The notes under the pieces are model-generated. The model was not told the DNA's origin and made no database searches. It was given only the letters and a program-made list of their open reading frames with translations. 11,887 bases of DNA from contig JBFXAN010000192.1 in the NCBI GenBank assembly GCA_050184225.1, forward strand, positions 1 to 11,887, written 5' to 3'. Origin of the DNA: JBFXAN01 sp050184225 (lineage in GTDB: Bacteria > Chloroflexota > Dehalococcoidia > CAUJGQ01). The position numbers and the translations under genes were made by a program. Every line of letters begins with the position of its first letter. Position 1 is the stretch's first letter. Below are positions 1 through 6,800 of this stretch, one piece after another.

Positions 1-153
1 CTAACCCCCCGGCCCCCTTCCCTCGCAGGGAAGGGGGAGTCCTGGTTAACCATGGTTGATCGAGCATCGTCGGTGTCGCCAAACGAGCTACTGGCATGCC
101 TCGGTTGACGAGTGCACCCCCTTCCCTGCGAGGGAAGGGGGCCGGGGGGTTAG
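1..153. repeat. Perfect inverted repeat, 37-base arms
   Basis: Bases 1-37 and 117-153 are exact reverse complements, separated by a 79-base spacer. Each arm also folds on itself: an 11-bp stem (cccccttccct / agggaaggggg) closes over a 3-base loop, followed by a C/G-rich tail ending in ctaacccccc. The element could form one long cruciform or two separate hairpins. The spacer has a small palindrome (aaccatggtt, 48-57), and gtgcac sits at the right-arm junction. It ends 30 bases before the BNR gene start codon. A related element lies at 10726-10900, so this is probably a dispersed, MITE-like or structured intergenic repeat. It carries no coding region. Confidence 0.9.
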
Positions 154-182
154 GTAAGAGGTTCGATTTAGGAGTGCATGCT

Positions 183-3082
183 ATGCCTGTCGCTCTAAAC
201 AGGCTCTCGGCGCTGGAGTTCCGGAATATTGGGCCGCATCGGGGTGGCCGGGTGGTGGCGGTGGCGGCGGACCCGCGCGAGGCGATGACCTTCTATTTTG
301 GGGCGTGTGCGGGTGGGGTGTGGAAGACGACGGACGGAGGGACGTACTGGCAGAATGTCTCCGATGGCTTCTTCAACACGGCGGCGGTCGGAGCGCTCGA
401 TGTCGCGCCCTCCGACCCGAACGTGGTGTATGTGGGGATGGGGGAGTGTTGCATTCGGGGGGATGTGTCGCATGGGGATGGGGTGTATCGGTCGACGGAT
501 GGCGGGCAGAGCTGGGTGCATCTGGGGCTGACGGATACGCGGTATATCGCGCGGGTGCGGGTGCATCCACGGAATCCGGATGTGGTCTATGTGGCGGCGC
601 TGGGGCACATCTACGGGCCGCATCCGGATCGAGGGGTATATCGTCGGAGGATGGCGGGGCGACCTGGCAGCGGGTCAGCGAGGACCGGGAGATCCAGGGG
701 CGGCGCTGGTATTACATGCACATCTTTGCCGATCCACAGGATGCGGAGACGGTGTGGGCGCTGTCGGGACGCTGCTTCAAGTCGACGGACGGCGGCGCGA
801 CGTGGGCGGAGATGCCGACGCCGCACGCGGACAATCACGACCTCTGGATCGATCCGAGGAATCCGCAGCGGATGATCGAGGGGAACGACGGCGGGGCGTG
901 TGTCAGCTTCAACGGTGGCTCTTCTTGGTCGACGGTGTATAACCAGCCGACGGCGCAGTTTTATCACGTGGCGGCGGATACGCGGTTCCCCTATCGGGTC
1001 TACGGCACGCAGCAGGACAACAGCGCGATCTGTGTTCCCAGCCGGACGAACAAGGGCGGCATTCCGATGAACGAGTGCTATACGGTGGGGCACTCGGAGA
1101 GCGGGCACATTCAGGTGCGACCGGACAACCCTGATGTCGTCTATTCCGGGGCGATCGGCTCGTCGCCGGGCGGTGGCGGGGCGTTGCTGCGGTACGACCA
1201 CGGGACCGGGCAGATCCGGATCATCACAACGTGGCCGGAGTTCTACGGCGGGTGGGGGGCGAAGGATCTGACGTACCGGTTTCAGTGGACCTATCCGATC
1301 GTGCTCTCGCCGCACGACCCGAACACGCTGTACGTGACGGGGAACGTGGTGTTCCGTTCGCGGGATGAGGGGACGAACTGGGAGGTGATCAGTCCGGACC
1401 TGACGCGTGATGACAAGAGCAAGCAGGAGGCGTCGGGCGGGCCGATCACGAAGGATACGACGGGGGCGGAGCACTACTGCACAATCTTCGCGTTCACGGA
1501 GTCGCCGCACGAGCGTGGGGTGTTCTGGGCGGGGTCGGATGATGGACTAGTTCATCTCTCGCGGGACGGTGGGGCGAGCTGGCAGAACGTGACGCCGCCG
1601 CAGCTGCCGGAGTGGACGACGATCTGTTCGATCGAGGTGTCGCCGCACGATCCGGCGACGGCGTATGTGGCGGCAACGCGGTACCGGCTGGATGACACGA
1701 CGCCCTTCTTGCTCAAGACAAATGACTACGGCTCGACGTGGCAGACGATCACGAGTGGGATTCCGGCGCACGACTTCACGCGGGTGGTGCGGGAGGATCC
1801 GGAGCGGCGGGGGTTGCTGTACGCGGGGACGGAGACGGGGCTGTATGTGTCGTTTGACGACGGGGCGAATTGGCAGCGATGGCAGGGGAATCTGCCGGTG
1901 GCGCCGGTGTACGACCTGATCGTGAAGGACGGCGACCTTGTCGTGGCGACGCACGGGCGGTCGTTCTGGGTGCTGGATGACCTGACGCCGCTACGTGAGA
2001 TGTCGGAGGCGATTGCGGAGAAAGGGATGCATCTCTTTTCGCCGCGGGCGACGGTGCGGTTTCGTGGGGGCGGTGCAGCGAAGGCGTTGCCGGGGGTGAA
2101 CTATTCCGGTGGTATGGGCGGCGTCAGCTTCATCGAGCGGAAGAAGGCGGATGGGACGGCCGAGCGGGTGATGCTGGATGCGGGGACGAATCCGGCGGAT
2201 GGGGTTGTGGTCAGCTACTTCTTGAACGAACGGCCGGAGGGGGATCTGACGCTGGAGTTTCTGGACGGCGCGGGTGCGGTGATCCGAACGTTCACGAGCA
2301 AGAAGGAGGAAGCGCCGTCGCCGCCTGCCGGGGAGCCGCCGGGGGAGGAGGAGGTGGAGGTTGAGGAGCCGGATGTGCCGGTGCAGCAGGAGGATCGGCA
2401 GGCGCCGAAGGAGGCGGGGTTGAACCGCTTTGCCTGGAACATGCGCTATCCGGACGCGCGCAAGCTGGCGGGCGATATCCCGACCGAGCGGAGTCTGGCG
2501 GGACCGTTGGCGCCGCCGGGGACGTATCAGGTGCGGCTGACGGTGAGCGGCGAGGCGCAGAGCCAGGCGTTCGAGATCCGGAAGGACCCGCACGTGGCGG
2601 CGACGCGTGAGGATCTGGATGCACAGTTTGAGTTGCTGATTCAGATTCGGGACAAGCTGTCGGCAACGCATGATGCCGTGCTGCGGTTGCGGGATGTGCG
2701 GTCGCAGGTGGAGGGGTGGGCGTCGCGGACGAAGAGGCAGGCGGACGCTGCGGAAATTGGTGCGGCGGCGCGGGCGGTGGTGCGGCGGTTGACGGCGGTC
2801 GAGGAAGCACTGGTGCAGACGAAGGCGAAGGGGGAGTCGGACCGGCTCAACTATCCGGGGCGGCTGAATGTGAAACTGGTGCATCTGGCGGCGGTGGTTG
2901 GGAGTGCGGACTGGGTGCCGCCGCGACAGACGTACGAGGTGTTCGAGCATCTGTCGGGGGAGATCGACGCACAGTTGGGGGAATTGTCCCGGGTGATCGG
3001 GACGGATGTGGCGGCGTTCAGTAGGATGGTTCGGGAGGCGGGGATGCCGGTGGTAGGTGTTGCGGAGGCGGGTGGGAGCTAA
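183..3082 (+). pseudogene. BNR/Asp-box beta-propeller protein (sialidase/VPS10-like), frameshifted
   Basis: This encodes a large beta-propeller protein of the BNR-repeat 'glycosyl hydrolase' / VPS10-sortilin-like family, about 966 residues once the frame is restored. Asp-box motifs (S/T-x-D-x-G-x-T/S-W type) are seen near residues 48 (KTTDGGTYW), 103, 155 (SEDGGATW), 200, 242, 393, 460, 512 and 557. A low-complexity acidic, Pro/Glu-rich linker follows, then an Ig-like segment (PPGTYQVRLTV, about residue 778) and a helical C-terminus. The ATG at 183 is chosen because AGGAG at 170-174 lies 8 bases upstream and because the open frame further upstream runs into the inverted repeat. No signal peptide is visible. 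The frame breaks at 642-647: reading ends well at GVYR and resumes at SEDGGATW one base out of register, so a single base is missing. Both sides keep family motifs, which points to a recent mutation or a sequencing error. The substrate is unknown; Asp boxes mark the fold and do not prove sialidase activity. Confidence 0.85.
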
Positions 3083-3284
3083 CTCGACGATGCGTAAGCG
3101 GGGCGGGTGCGGCGCGTCAGCGTTGAAGAGTTGGCGAAGCAGCTCGGGATCGAAGACATCGATGCTGAGTGATGTATGAGCTGATCGAGACACGACACAT
3201 TGAGCGCCGGTCGGCGCGACTTCTCCGTGTCGTGACTGGCCTGGGCCGCGATATTCTTCGCGTTCAATCTCGGCACGCAAGGCA
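3083..3284. other. Intergenic, decayed sequence with nested hairpin
   Basis: No intact gene is seen here. A nested hairpin follows the BNR gene: the outer stem is cacgacac (3191-3198) with gtgtcgtg (3227-3234), and the inner stem is gcgcc (3204-3208) with ggcgc (3213-3217) over a 4-base loop. There is no T-run, so it is not a standard intrinsic terminator, though it could still end or stabilise the upstream transcript. A 22-codon open stretch in the BNR frame (about 3107-3172, ending in EELAKQLGIEDIDAE) looks protein-like but has no ribosome binding site. The - strand here directly continues the truncated UPF0175 gene and may be its decayed 3' end. Confidence 0.4.
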
Positions 3285-3431
3285 TCATCGAGATACGGAG
3301 ATCAATCTCTCTTGGAAGAGACGGATCGCCAGGGCAAGAGGGACCTGATCGGCGGCGGGACGGGTACCGAGCCTTGATTGACGCAGCAGCGTAAGGAGTT
3401 CCTCGGGCACATCAATCTTCTGAGTGGCCAT
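3285..3431 (-). pseudogene. UPF0175 family antitoxin, N-terminal fragment
   Basis: This short - strand frame gives 48 residues starting MATQKIDVPEELLTLLRQSR and ending ALAIRLFQERLISVSR. The pattern of a short beta strand, then PEELL, then ALAI-L-(Y/F)-x-E-x-x-IS matches the N-terminal half of UPF0175 proteins, which are mostly antitoxins paired with PIN-like (DUF3368) toxins. A good ribosome binding site (GGAGG, + strand 3441-3445) lies 9 bases from the ATG at 3431. The family normally goes on with a helix-turn-helix-like segment (AAELAG...) and reaches roughly 80-100 residues. Here it stops right after ISVSR, and the other two frames downstream do not restore the motif, so it is truncated or decayed. 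No partner toxin gene is visible. The family call rests on motif recognition alone. Confidence 0.5.
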
Positions 3432-3522
3432 TGCTCAACGCCTCCCGTTCCAGTCTATGCTGAAATCTCCTGCGCGGAGGGTTCAGAGTGCGTATCAGAA
3501 CCGGACGTGCTCTCCTTGAAGC

Positions 3523-3661
3523 ATGGGTACACCACTGCTCTCTGGCGCGCTCTGGAACACCATCGCGCCACTGTTGTCGCCCGATCCACCCCAAGCCCAA
3601 AGGCGGCCGCCCGCGTGCCCCGGACCGGGCAGCACGGACCGGCATCCTTGGTGTCTCATGA
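3523..3661 (+). pseudogene. IS5-type transposase, N-terminal remnant with frameshift
   Basis: Two overlapping frames together give the start of an IS5-group transposase (DUF4096-like N-terminus). The first runs MGTPLLSGALWNTIAPLLSP-DPP from the ATG at 3523. After one extra C in the ccacccc run (about 3589-3593) the match continues in another frame as PKPKGGRPRAPDRAARTGIL, ending at a TGA at 3659-3661. Family members continue with an L/V-x-RTG-x-PW segment and a DDE catalytic domain, and neither is present, so only about 45 residues of the N-terminus remain. The left end of the element is probably around 3475-3480, just before gagggttcagagtg, but no matching right end is visible in the window. 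The right boundary of similarity (about 3650) coincides with the end of the phosphotransferase gene on the other strand. Confidence 0.65.
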
Positions 3662-4735
3662 ACGACCGCTCAGTGCGGTTTGCCACCGACCAAGCTCATC
3701 GAGCAGCCGCCGGGACCATCGGACTGATGCGGCCGTCCCGGCGGCGTGTCTGCGCGCTGCCGTCTCATCATCCAGCGCAGCTACCCAGCCGCCGATCGAC
3801 CAGAGTGGCTGGCGGGCGAGTGCCAGTGGCAGTGCCGCGCGCTCGGTGGCGCTCAGCGGGATCGCCGATCCGGCATCATACGCGTCGAGGAGCCGACCGA
3901 GCCGCCCCAATTGCGCGTCGGAAACGGGATTTTCGAAGAACTGCATGCAGGCGAAATAGAGCGTCAACGCGAGGTCGTCGGTGCGCGGGCGCACGCCCAT
4001 GAAATCGAAGTCGGTGATGCAGGCGACCTCACTGCCCCGAAACAAAACGTTGTTGTCCCAGAAGTCGCCATGCACGAGCTGCCGAGGCAGCTGTGGGATG
4101 AAGGGCCGCTCGGCGCGGGCGACCGCCCGCCCCAGGGCTTCTGCATCATCAGCAAGCACGACCTCGCTCGGTGAGGGTTGCCACGCGCGGATGCGTTGGA
4201 CGCCGGCGCGTGTCTGCTCCACCACGGCCGTGGCGTCGAGGTAATTGGCAAACTGTGGCACCTGGCCGGCGGTGCCGACCGCCAGGTCGCGCAGCACGGT
4301 GTGGAGTCGCCCCAGCAAGAAAAGTCCGGTCTCCAGACGCTCCCAGGTATCCATGACCGCATCCCATGCGACGAAACGCTCGACTTCGACGAGGCGATTC
4401 TCGAAGGCGAGCCATGCGTGCCCGTCCCGGGTGGGCAGGAGGGGTGCACACGGCACTCCGGCCCGGGCCAAGGTGTCGCGAACGGCCTGCATCGCGTGCA
4501 GTCGGTCTACCGTTAGATGTGGCCGGTAGACCCGGACGACGGAGCGACCGTCGCCAACGCCGACAAGCAGATTGAGGTTGGAGGAGCCGCCGAGATCGAC
4601 CGGGTCGAGACCGTCACCGATACCATACGCACGGTGGACGGCCGCCAGCAGGGCGTCAGACGGCGTCGCGCGCAGGCCGCGCCGGCCACCCCCCGCGTCA
4701 TCCGTCTCGATGGCATCGTCGGCAGCTCGATCCAT
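3656..4735 (-). CDS. Aminoglycoside phosphotransferase (APH) family kinase
   Basis: The 359-residue product belongs to the APH / choline kinase / homoserine kinase-like fold, which transfers the ATP gamma-phosphate to a small-molecule hydroxyl. The catalytic loop VHGDFWDNNVLF places H222, G223, D224 (probable base) and N229; the metal-binding ITDFDF follows with D242 and D244. The N-lobe shows SSNLNLLV (about 51-58) and the strand VVRVYRP (about 66-72), where an Arg stands in the position usually held by the ATP-contacting Lys. The first 25 residues are acidic and disordered-looking, and the Shine-Dalgarno sequence is weak, so the start may lie further in. Length is normal for the family. The substrate cannot be read from sequence; many members are not antibiotic-resistance enzymes. 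Its TGA stop overlaps the stop of the transposase remnant on the opposite strand inside the palindrome TCATGA. Confidence 0.85.
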   Translation of the reverse strand: MDRAADDAIETDDAGGGRRGLRATPSDALLAAVHRAYGIGDGLDPVDLGGSSNLNLLVGVGDGRSVVRVYRPHLTVDRLHAMQAVRDTLARAGVPCAPLLPTRDGHAWLAFENRLVEVERFVAWDAVMDTWERLETGLFLLGRLHTVLRDLAVGTAGQVPQFANYLDATAVVEQTRAGVQRIRAWQPSPSEVVLADDAEALGRAVARAERPFIPQLPRQLVHGDFWDNNVLFRGSEVACITDFDFMGVRPRTDDLALTLYFACMQFFENPVSDAQLGRLGRLLDAYDAGSAIPLSATERAALPLALARQPLWSIGGWVAALDDETAARRHAAGTAASVRWSRRLLDELGRWQTALSGRS

Positions 4736-4747
4736 GCGTTCCGTCCG

Positions 4748-4852
4748 TCATCGCAACGCGCTCCGTCGGGATGCCAGCGACCCCAGCAAGGCCCCGACGG
4801 ACACCCACACGGTATATGGCACCGAGCGAGGCGGATGCGCCCCAATCGCCAC
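4748..4852 (-). CDS. Possible 34-residue single-helix membrane peptide
   Basis: A short frame beginning at a GTG (4852) ends 12 bases before the start codon of the phosphotransferase. The product has a Pro/Arg-containing head, a hydrophobic span (VPYTVWVSVGALLGSLA, about residues 11-27) and a basic tail (SRRSALR), the layout of a one-helix inner-membrane peptide with a positive cytoplasmic end. There is no ATG in frame and no clear Shine-Dalgarno sequence, and no family is recognised. It could be a real small gene co-transcribed with the phosphotransferase, the end of a decayed longer gene, or chance. Confidence 0.25.
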   Translation of the reverse strand: MAIGAHPPRSVPYTVWVSVGALLGSLASRRSALR

Positions 4853-4893
4853 CTCACCATATCGCCCGTCTCGGAAGCAACTTCCCGCCGGGC

Positions 4894-4912
4894 ACAACCC
4901 GCCGCAGGTTGT
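4894..4912 (-). terminator. Weak hairpin downstream of the Uma2 gene
   Basis: acaacc (4894-4899) pairs with ggttgt (4907-4912) over a 7-base loop, 12 bases past the stop codon of the - strand nuclease gene. The 6-bp stem is followed in the transcript by another C/G-rich run but not by a U-tract, so Rho-independent termination is only a possibility. Confidence 0.25.
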
Positions 4913-4923
4913 GAATCGCGCGC

Positions 4924-5487
4924 TCAGTCCAGGATTGACTCGATTGCGATTGCGAGGTCGGGGAAGGCCAGGGGTGAAATCGTGCCGCGCCTGACGATCG
5001 TCACATCGGCGTTGGCTTTGCCTTCCGGCGTTCGGTTGAGCAGGAAGCGGCGGCGCGAGAGGTCGGCGATCCAGACTTCGGGGATGCCGGCAGCGGCGTA
5101 GAGGGGCAGTTTGACAGCGCGGTCGTGGGCGAAGGTTGTGTCGGCGACCTCGATCAGCAACAGGACATCCTCGGGCAGCGGGATGCGGTCGCGATAGCGA
5201 TTCGGGCGCGGTCGAAGGATTGAGAGGTCGGGTTCAGGCTCGGAGTGGAAGGTGAGGCGGACCGGATTCTGGATACTGACAATGGCTCGGTCGCCGAGTT
5301 GGCTGACGAAGAGCCGCGTTAGGTCGTTGACGCATGCCATGTGCCGGCTGCCGACTGCCGCCTTCTCGATTAGCTCTCCCTCGATCAGTTCGATGCGGTC
5401 GTCCTCGTGGAGGATGCCGGCTCTCGCCATCCGGTGATATTCGTCAACATTGAAGCGGCGGCGCTTCAGGCTCGGCCGCGTGACCAT
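4924..5487 (-). CDS. Uma2 family (DUF820) putative restriction-endonuclease-like protein
   Basis: The 187-residue product matches the Uma2/DUF820 family, which has a PD-(D/E)XK nuclease fold. The N-terminal helix (FNVDEYHRMARAGIL) precedes the family-typical strand pair DRIELIEGELIEK (about 30-42). The core has EPEPDLSIL (D87), then LLIEVADTT (E113), then K126 in the helix AVKLPLYAAAGIPEVWI, so the D...E-x-V...K arrangement is intact. Length is normal. GGAG about 8 bases upstream supports the ATG at 5487. Uma2 genes are often present in many copies in Chloroflexota and cyanobacteria; their biological role is unsettled. It is divergent from the serine hydrolase gene, with 103 bases between the start codons. 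Confidence 0.9.
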   Translation of the reverse strand: MVTRPSLKRRRFNVDEYHRMARAGILHEDDRIELIEGELIEKAAVGSRHMACVNDLTRLFVSQLGDRAIVSIQNPVRLTFHSEPEPDLSILRPRPNRYRDRIPLPEDVLLLIEVADTTFAHDRAVKLPLYAAAGIPEVWIADLSRRRFLLNRTPEGKANADVTIVRRGTISPLAFPDLAIAIESILD

Positions 5488-5590
5488 GGCAATCTCCGGA
5501 ATTTTGTCGCAGCGTCGTCGGGTTCGGTCGTATCGTATCGTACGTGGTGGCGAACCGGGGTGCCCTCAGCCAGACAAGACGAGGTGTGAA
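5488..5590. promoter_or_regulatory. Divergent intergenic region, likely bidirectional promoter
   Basis: These 103 bases separate two divergent start codons, so promoters for both genes must lie here or inside the genes. A short tandem run, gtatcgtatcgtacg (about 5530-5544), is the only A/T-leaning tract. On the + strand, TTGTCG (5504-5509) lies 18 bases from TCGTAT (5528-5533), a poor match to a sigma-70 promoter. The + strand gene has GAGGTG (5581-5586) just before its ATG. No operator is recognised. Confidence 0.3.
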
Positions 5591-6709
5591 ATGACGACGG
5601 TGGATGTCTACTACCCAGAGGCGGATGATCGGTGGGAGCGGCGGGAGCCGGCGGCGGTTGGGATGGATGCGGAGGGGTTGGCGGAGGCGGCGGCGTTTGC
5701 CGATGCGCATGAGACATCGTGGCTGCGGGATCTGGGTGAGGCGATCCGGAGGAATGTGAGCGCGAATGAGGGGGAGTACGGGGCGATCGTCGGGCCGGTG
5801 CGGGAGCGCGGCGGGGTGAATGGGATCGTGCTGCGGCATGGGTTCATCGTGCATGAGTGGGGGGAGACGGACCGGGTCGATATGACCTTCAGCGCGAGCA
5901 AGTCGTATGTGGCGACGATGGCGGGGCTGGCGCTGGACCGTGGGGTGATCCGCGACCTCGACGATCGGGTGTGTGAGTACGTTGACGACGGGGGATTCGA
6001 GGGGCCGCACAACAGCCGGATCACGTGGCGGCATCTGTTGCAGCAGACGAGTGAGTGGGAGGGGACGCTGTTCGGGAAGCCGGATCTCGTCGATCGCAAC
6101 CGAGTGGTGATGGGCGGTGGCGATTCGGCGGCGAAGGGGACGCATCGCGATCTGCGGGAGCCGGGGACGCACTGGGAGTACAACGACGTGCGGGTGAATC
6201 GGGCGTCGCTGGCGCTGCTGCGGGTGCTCAAGGAGCCGCTGCCTGCGCTGCTGAAGACGGCGATTATGGACCCGATCGGCGCGTCGAAGACGTGGGAGTG
6301 GCACGGCTACGGGAACTCGTTCGTGGAGATCGATGGGCGGCGAGTGCAGTCGGTGAGCGGCGGCGGTCATTGGGGCGGCGGGATGTTCACCAGCACGCGG
6401 GACCACGCCCGATTTGGGTATCTGCACCTGCGACGGGGACGGTGGGGTGAGCGGCAACTGCTGTCGGAGCGGTGGATCGATCTGGCGACGACGCCGTGTG
6501 CGGTGAATCCGTCGTATGGATGCATGTGGTGGCTGAACACGGATCGTGCCCGGTATCCGAGCGCGCCGGCGTCGAGCTTCTTCGCGCTGGGGGCACGGGA
6601 GAACGTTGTGTGGGTGGACCCGGAGCACGACATCGTTGCGGTGGTGCGGTGGATCGAGCCCAAGGCGACGGATGGGTTCATCCAGCGGGTGCTGGCGGCG
6701 GTGCGATAA
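5591..6709 (+). CDS. Serine hydrolase, beta-lactamase (class C/esterase-like) family
   Basis: The 372-residue product is a penicillin-binding-protein-like serine hydrolase of the beta-lactamase/EstB group. The nucleophile motif S-x-x-K is SASK at 101-104 in TFSASKSYVATM. The second motif is Y197-N198-D199 in WEYNDVRVN, where the family usually has Y-x-N, and the third H-x-G motif is H260-W261-G262 in GGGHWGGGMF. RDHARFGYLHLRRGRW (about 270-285) is the usual downstream segment. No signal peptide or membrane anchor is seen, so a cytoplasmic esterase or amidase is more likely than a periplasmic beta-lactamase. The ATG at 5591 is chosen over an upstream in-frame ATG at 5450 because GAGG lies 6-8 bases upstream and the extra residues would overlap the divergent nuclease gene. 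The substrate is unknown. Confidence 0.9.
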   Translation: MTTVDVYYPEADDRWERREPAAVGMDAEGLAEAAAFADAHETSWLRDLGEAIRRNVSANEGEYGAIVGPVRERGGVNGIVLRHGFIVHEWGETDRVDMTFSASKSYVATMAGLALDRGVIRDLDDRVCEYVDDGGFEGPHNSRITWRHLLQQTSEWEGTLFGKPDLVDRNRVVMGGGDSAAKGTHRDLREPGTHWEYNDVRVNRASLALLRVLKEPLPALLKTAIMDPIGASKTWEWHGYGNSFVEIDGRRVQSVSGGGHWGGGMFTSTRDHARFGYLHLRRGRWGERQLLSERWIDLATTPCAVNPSYGCMWWLNTDRARYPSAPASSFFALGARENVVWVDPEHDIVAVVRWIEPKATDGFIQRVLAAVR

Positions 6710-6727
6710 CGACGGAGTGCATCCGCC

Positions 6728-6794
6728 TGGGAGCGCGGGCATCTTGCCCGCAAGACCGTCGGACATCAATGCGGGCAGGATGCCCGCGCTCCCA
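6728..6794. repeat. 25-bp-stem palindrome between convergent genes
   Basis: Bases 6728-6752 and 6770-6794 are reverse complements over 25 positions with one T-G wobble, around a 17-base loop. The arm reads gggagcgcgggcatct-tgcccgca, a widely dispersed REP-like palindrome type in environmental bacterial genomes that yields translated runs such as AGRMPALP. It starts 18 bases after the hydrolase stop and ends 6 bases before the reductase stop, so it probably terminates or stabilises both transcripts. No T-run follows on either side. Confidence 0.9.
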
Positions 6795-6800
6795 AGGGGG

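Noticed and set aside
305..643. Reading the second BNR frame from its earliest ATG at 305
   Set aside because: Up to 643 this frame gives Gly/Cys/Ala-rich sequence without family motifs, while the frame starting at 183 carries Asp boxes in the same stretch. The restored gene starts at 183.
638..660. Programmed -1 frameshifting as the explanation for the broken BNR frame
   Set aside because: No slippery heptamer is present at the junction, and this family is not known for recoding.
1991..3280. A 429-codon - strand open frame opposite the BNR gene
   Set aside because: It is Arg/Pro/Leu-rich and motif-free over the BNR region. Only the part past 3083 lies outside the gene, and that part was noted under the decayed zone.
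3378..4002. Two + strand open frames running across the transposase remnant and the phosphotransferase 3' end
   Set aside because: Past 3661 they only mirror the - strand phosphotransferase and carry no motifs. The transposase match is confined to 3523-3661.
5444..6769. A 441-codon - strand open frame opposite the serine hydrolase
   Set aside because: Its product is Pro/Arg/His-rich without any motif, and its start lies within the palindrome at 6728-6794. It is an antisense artefact of G/C-rich codon use.
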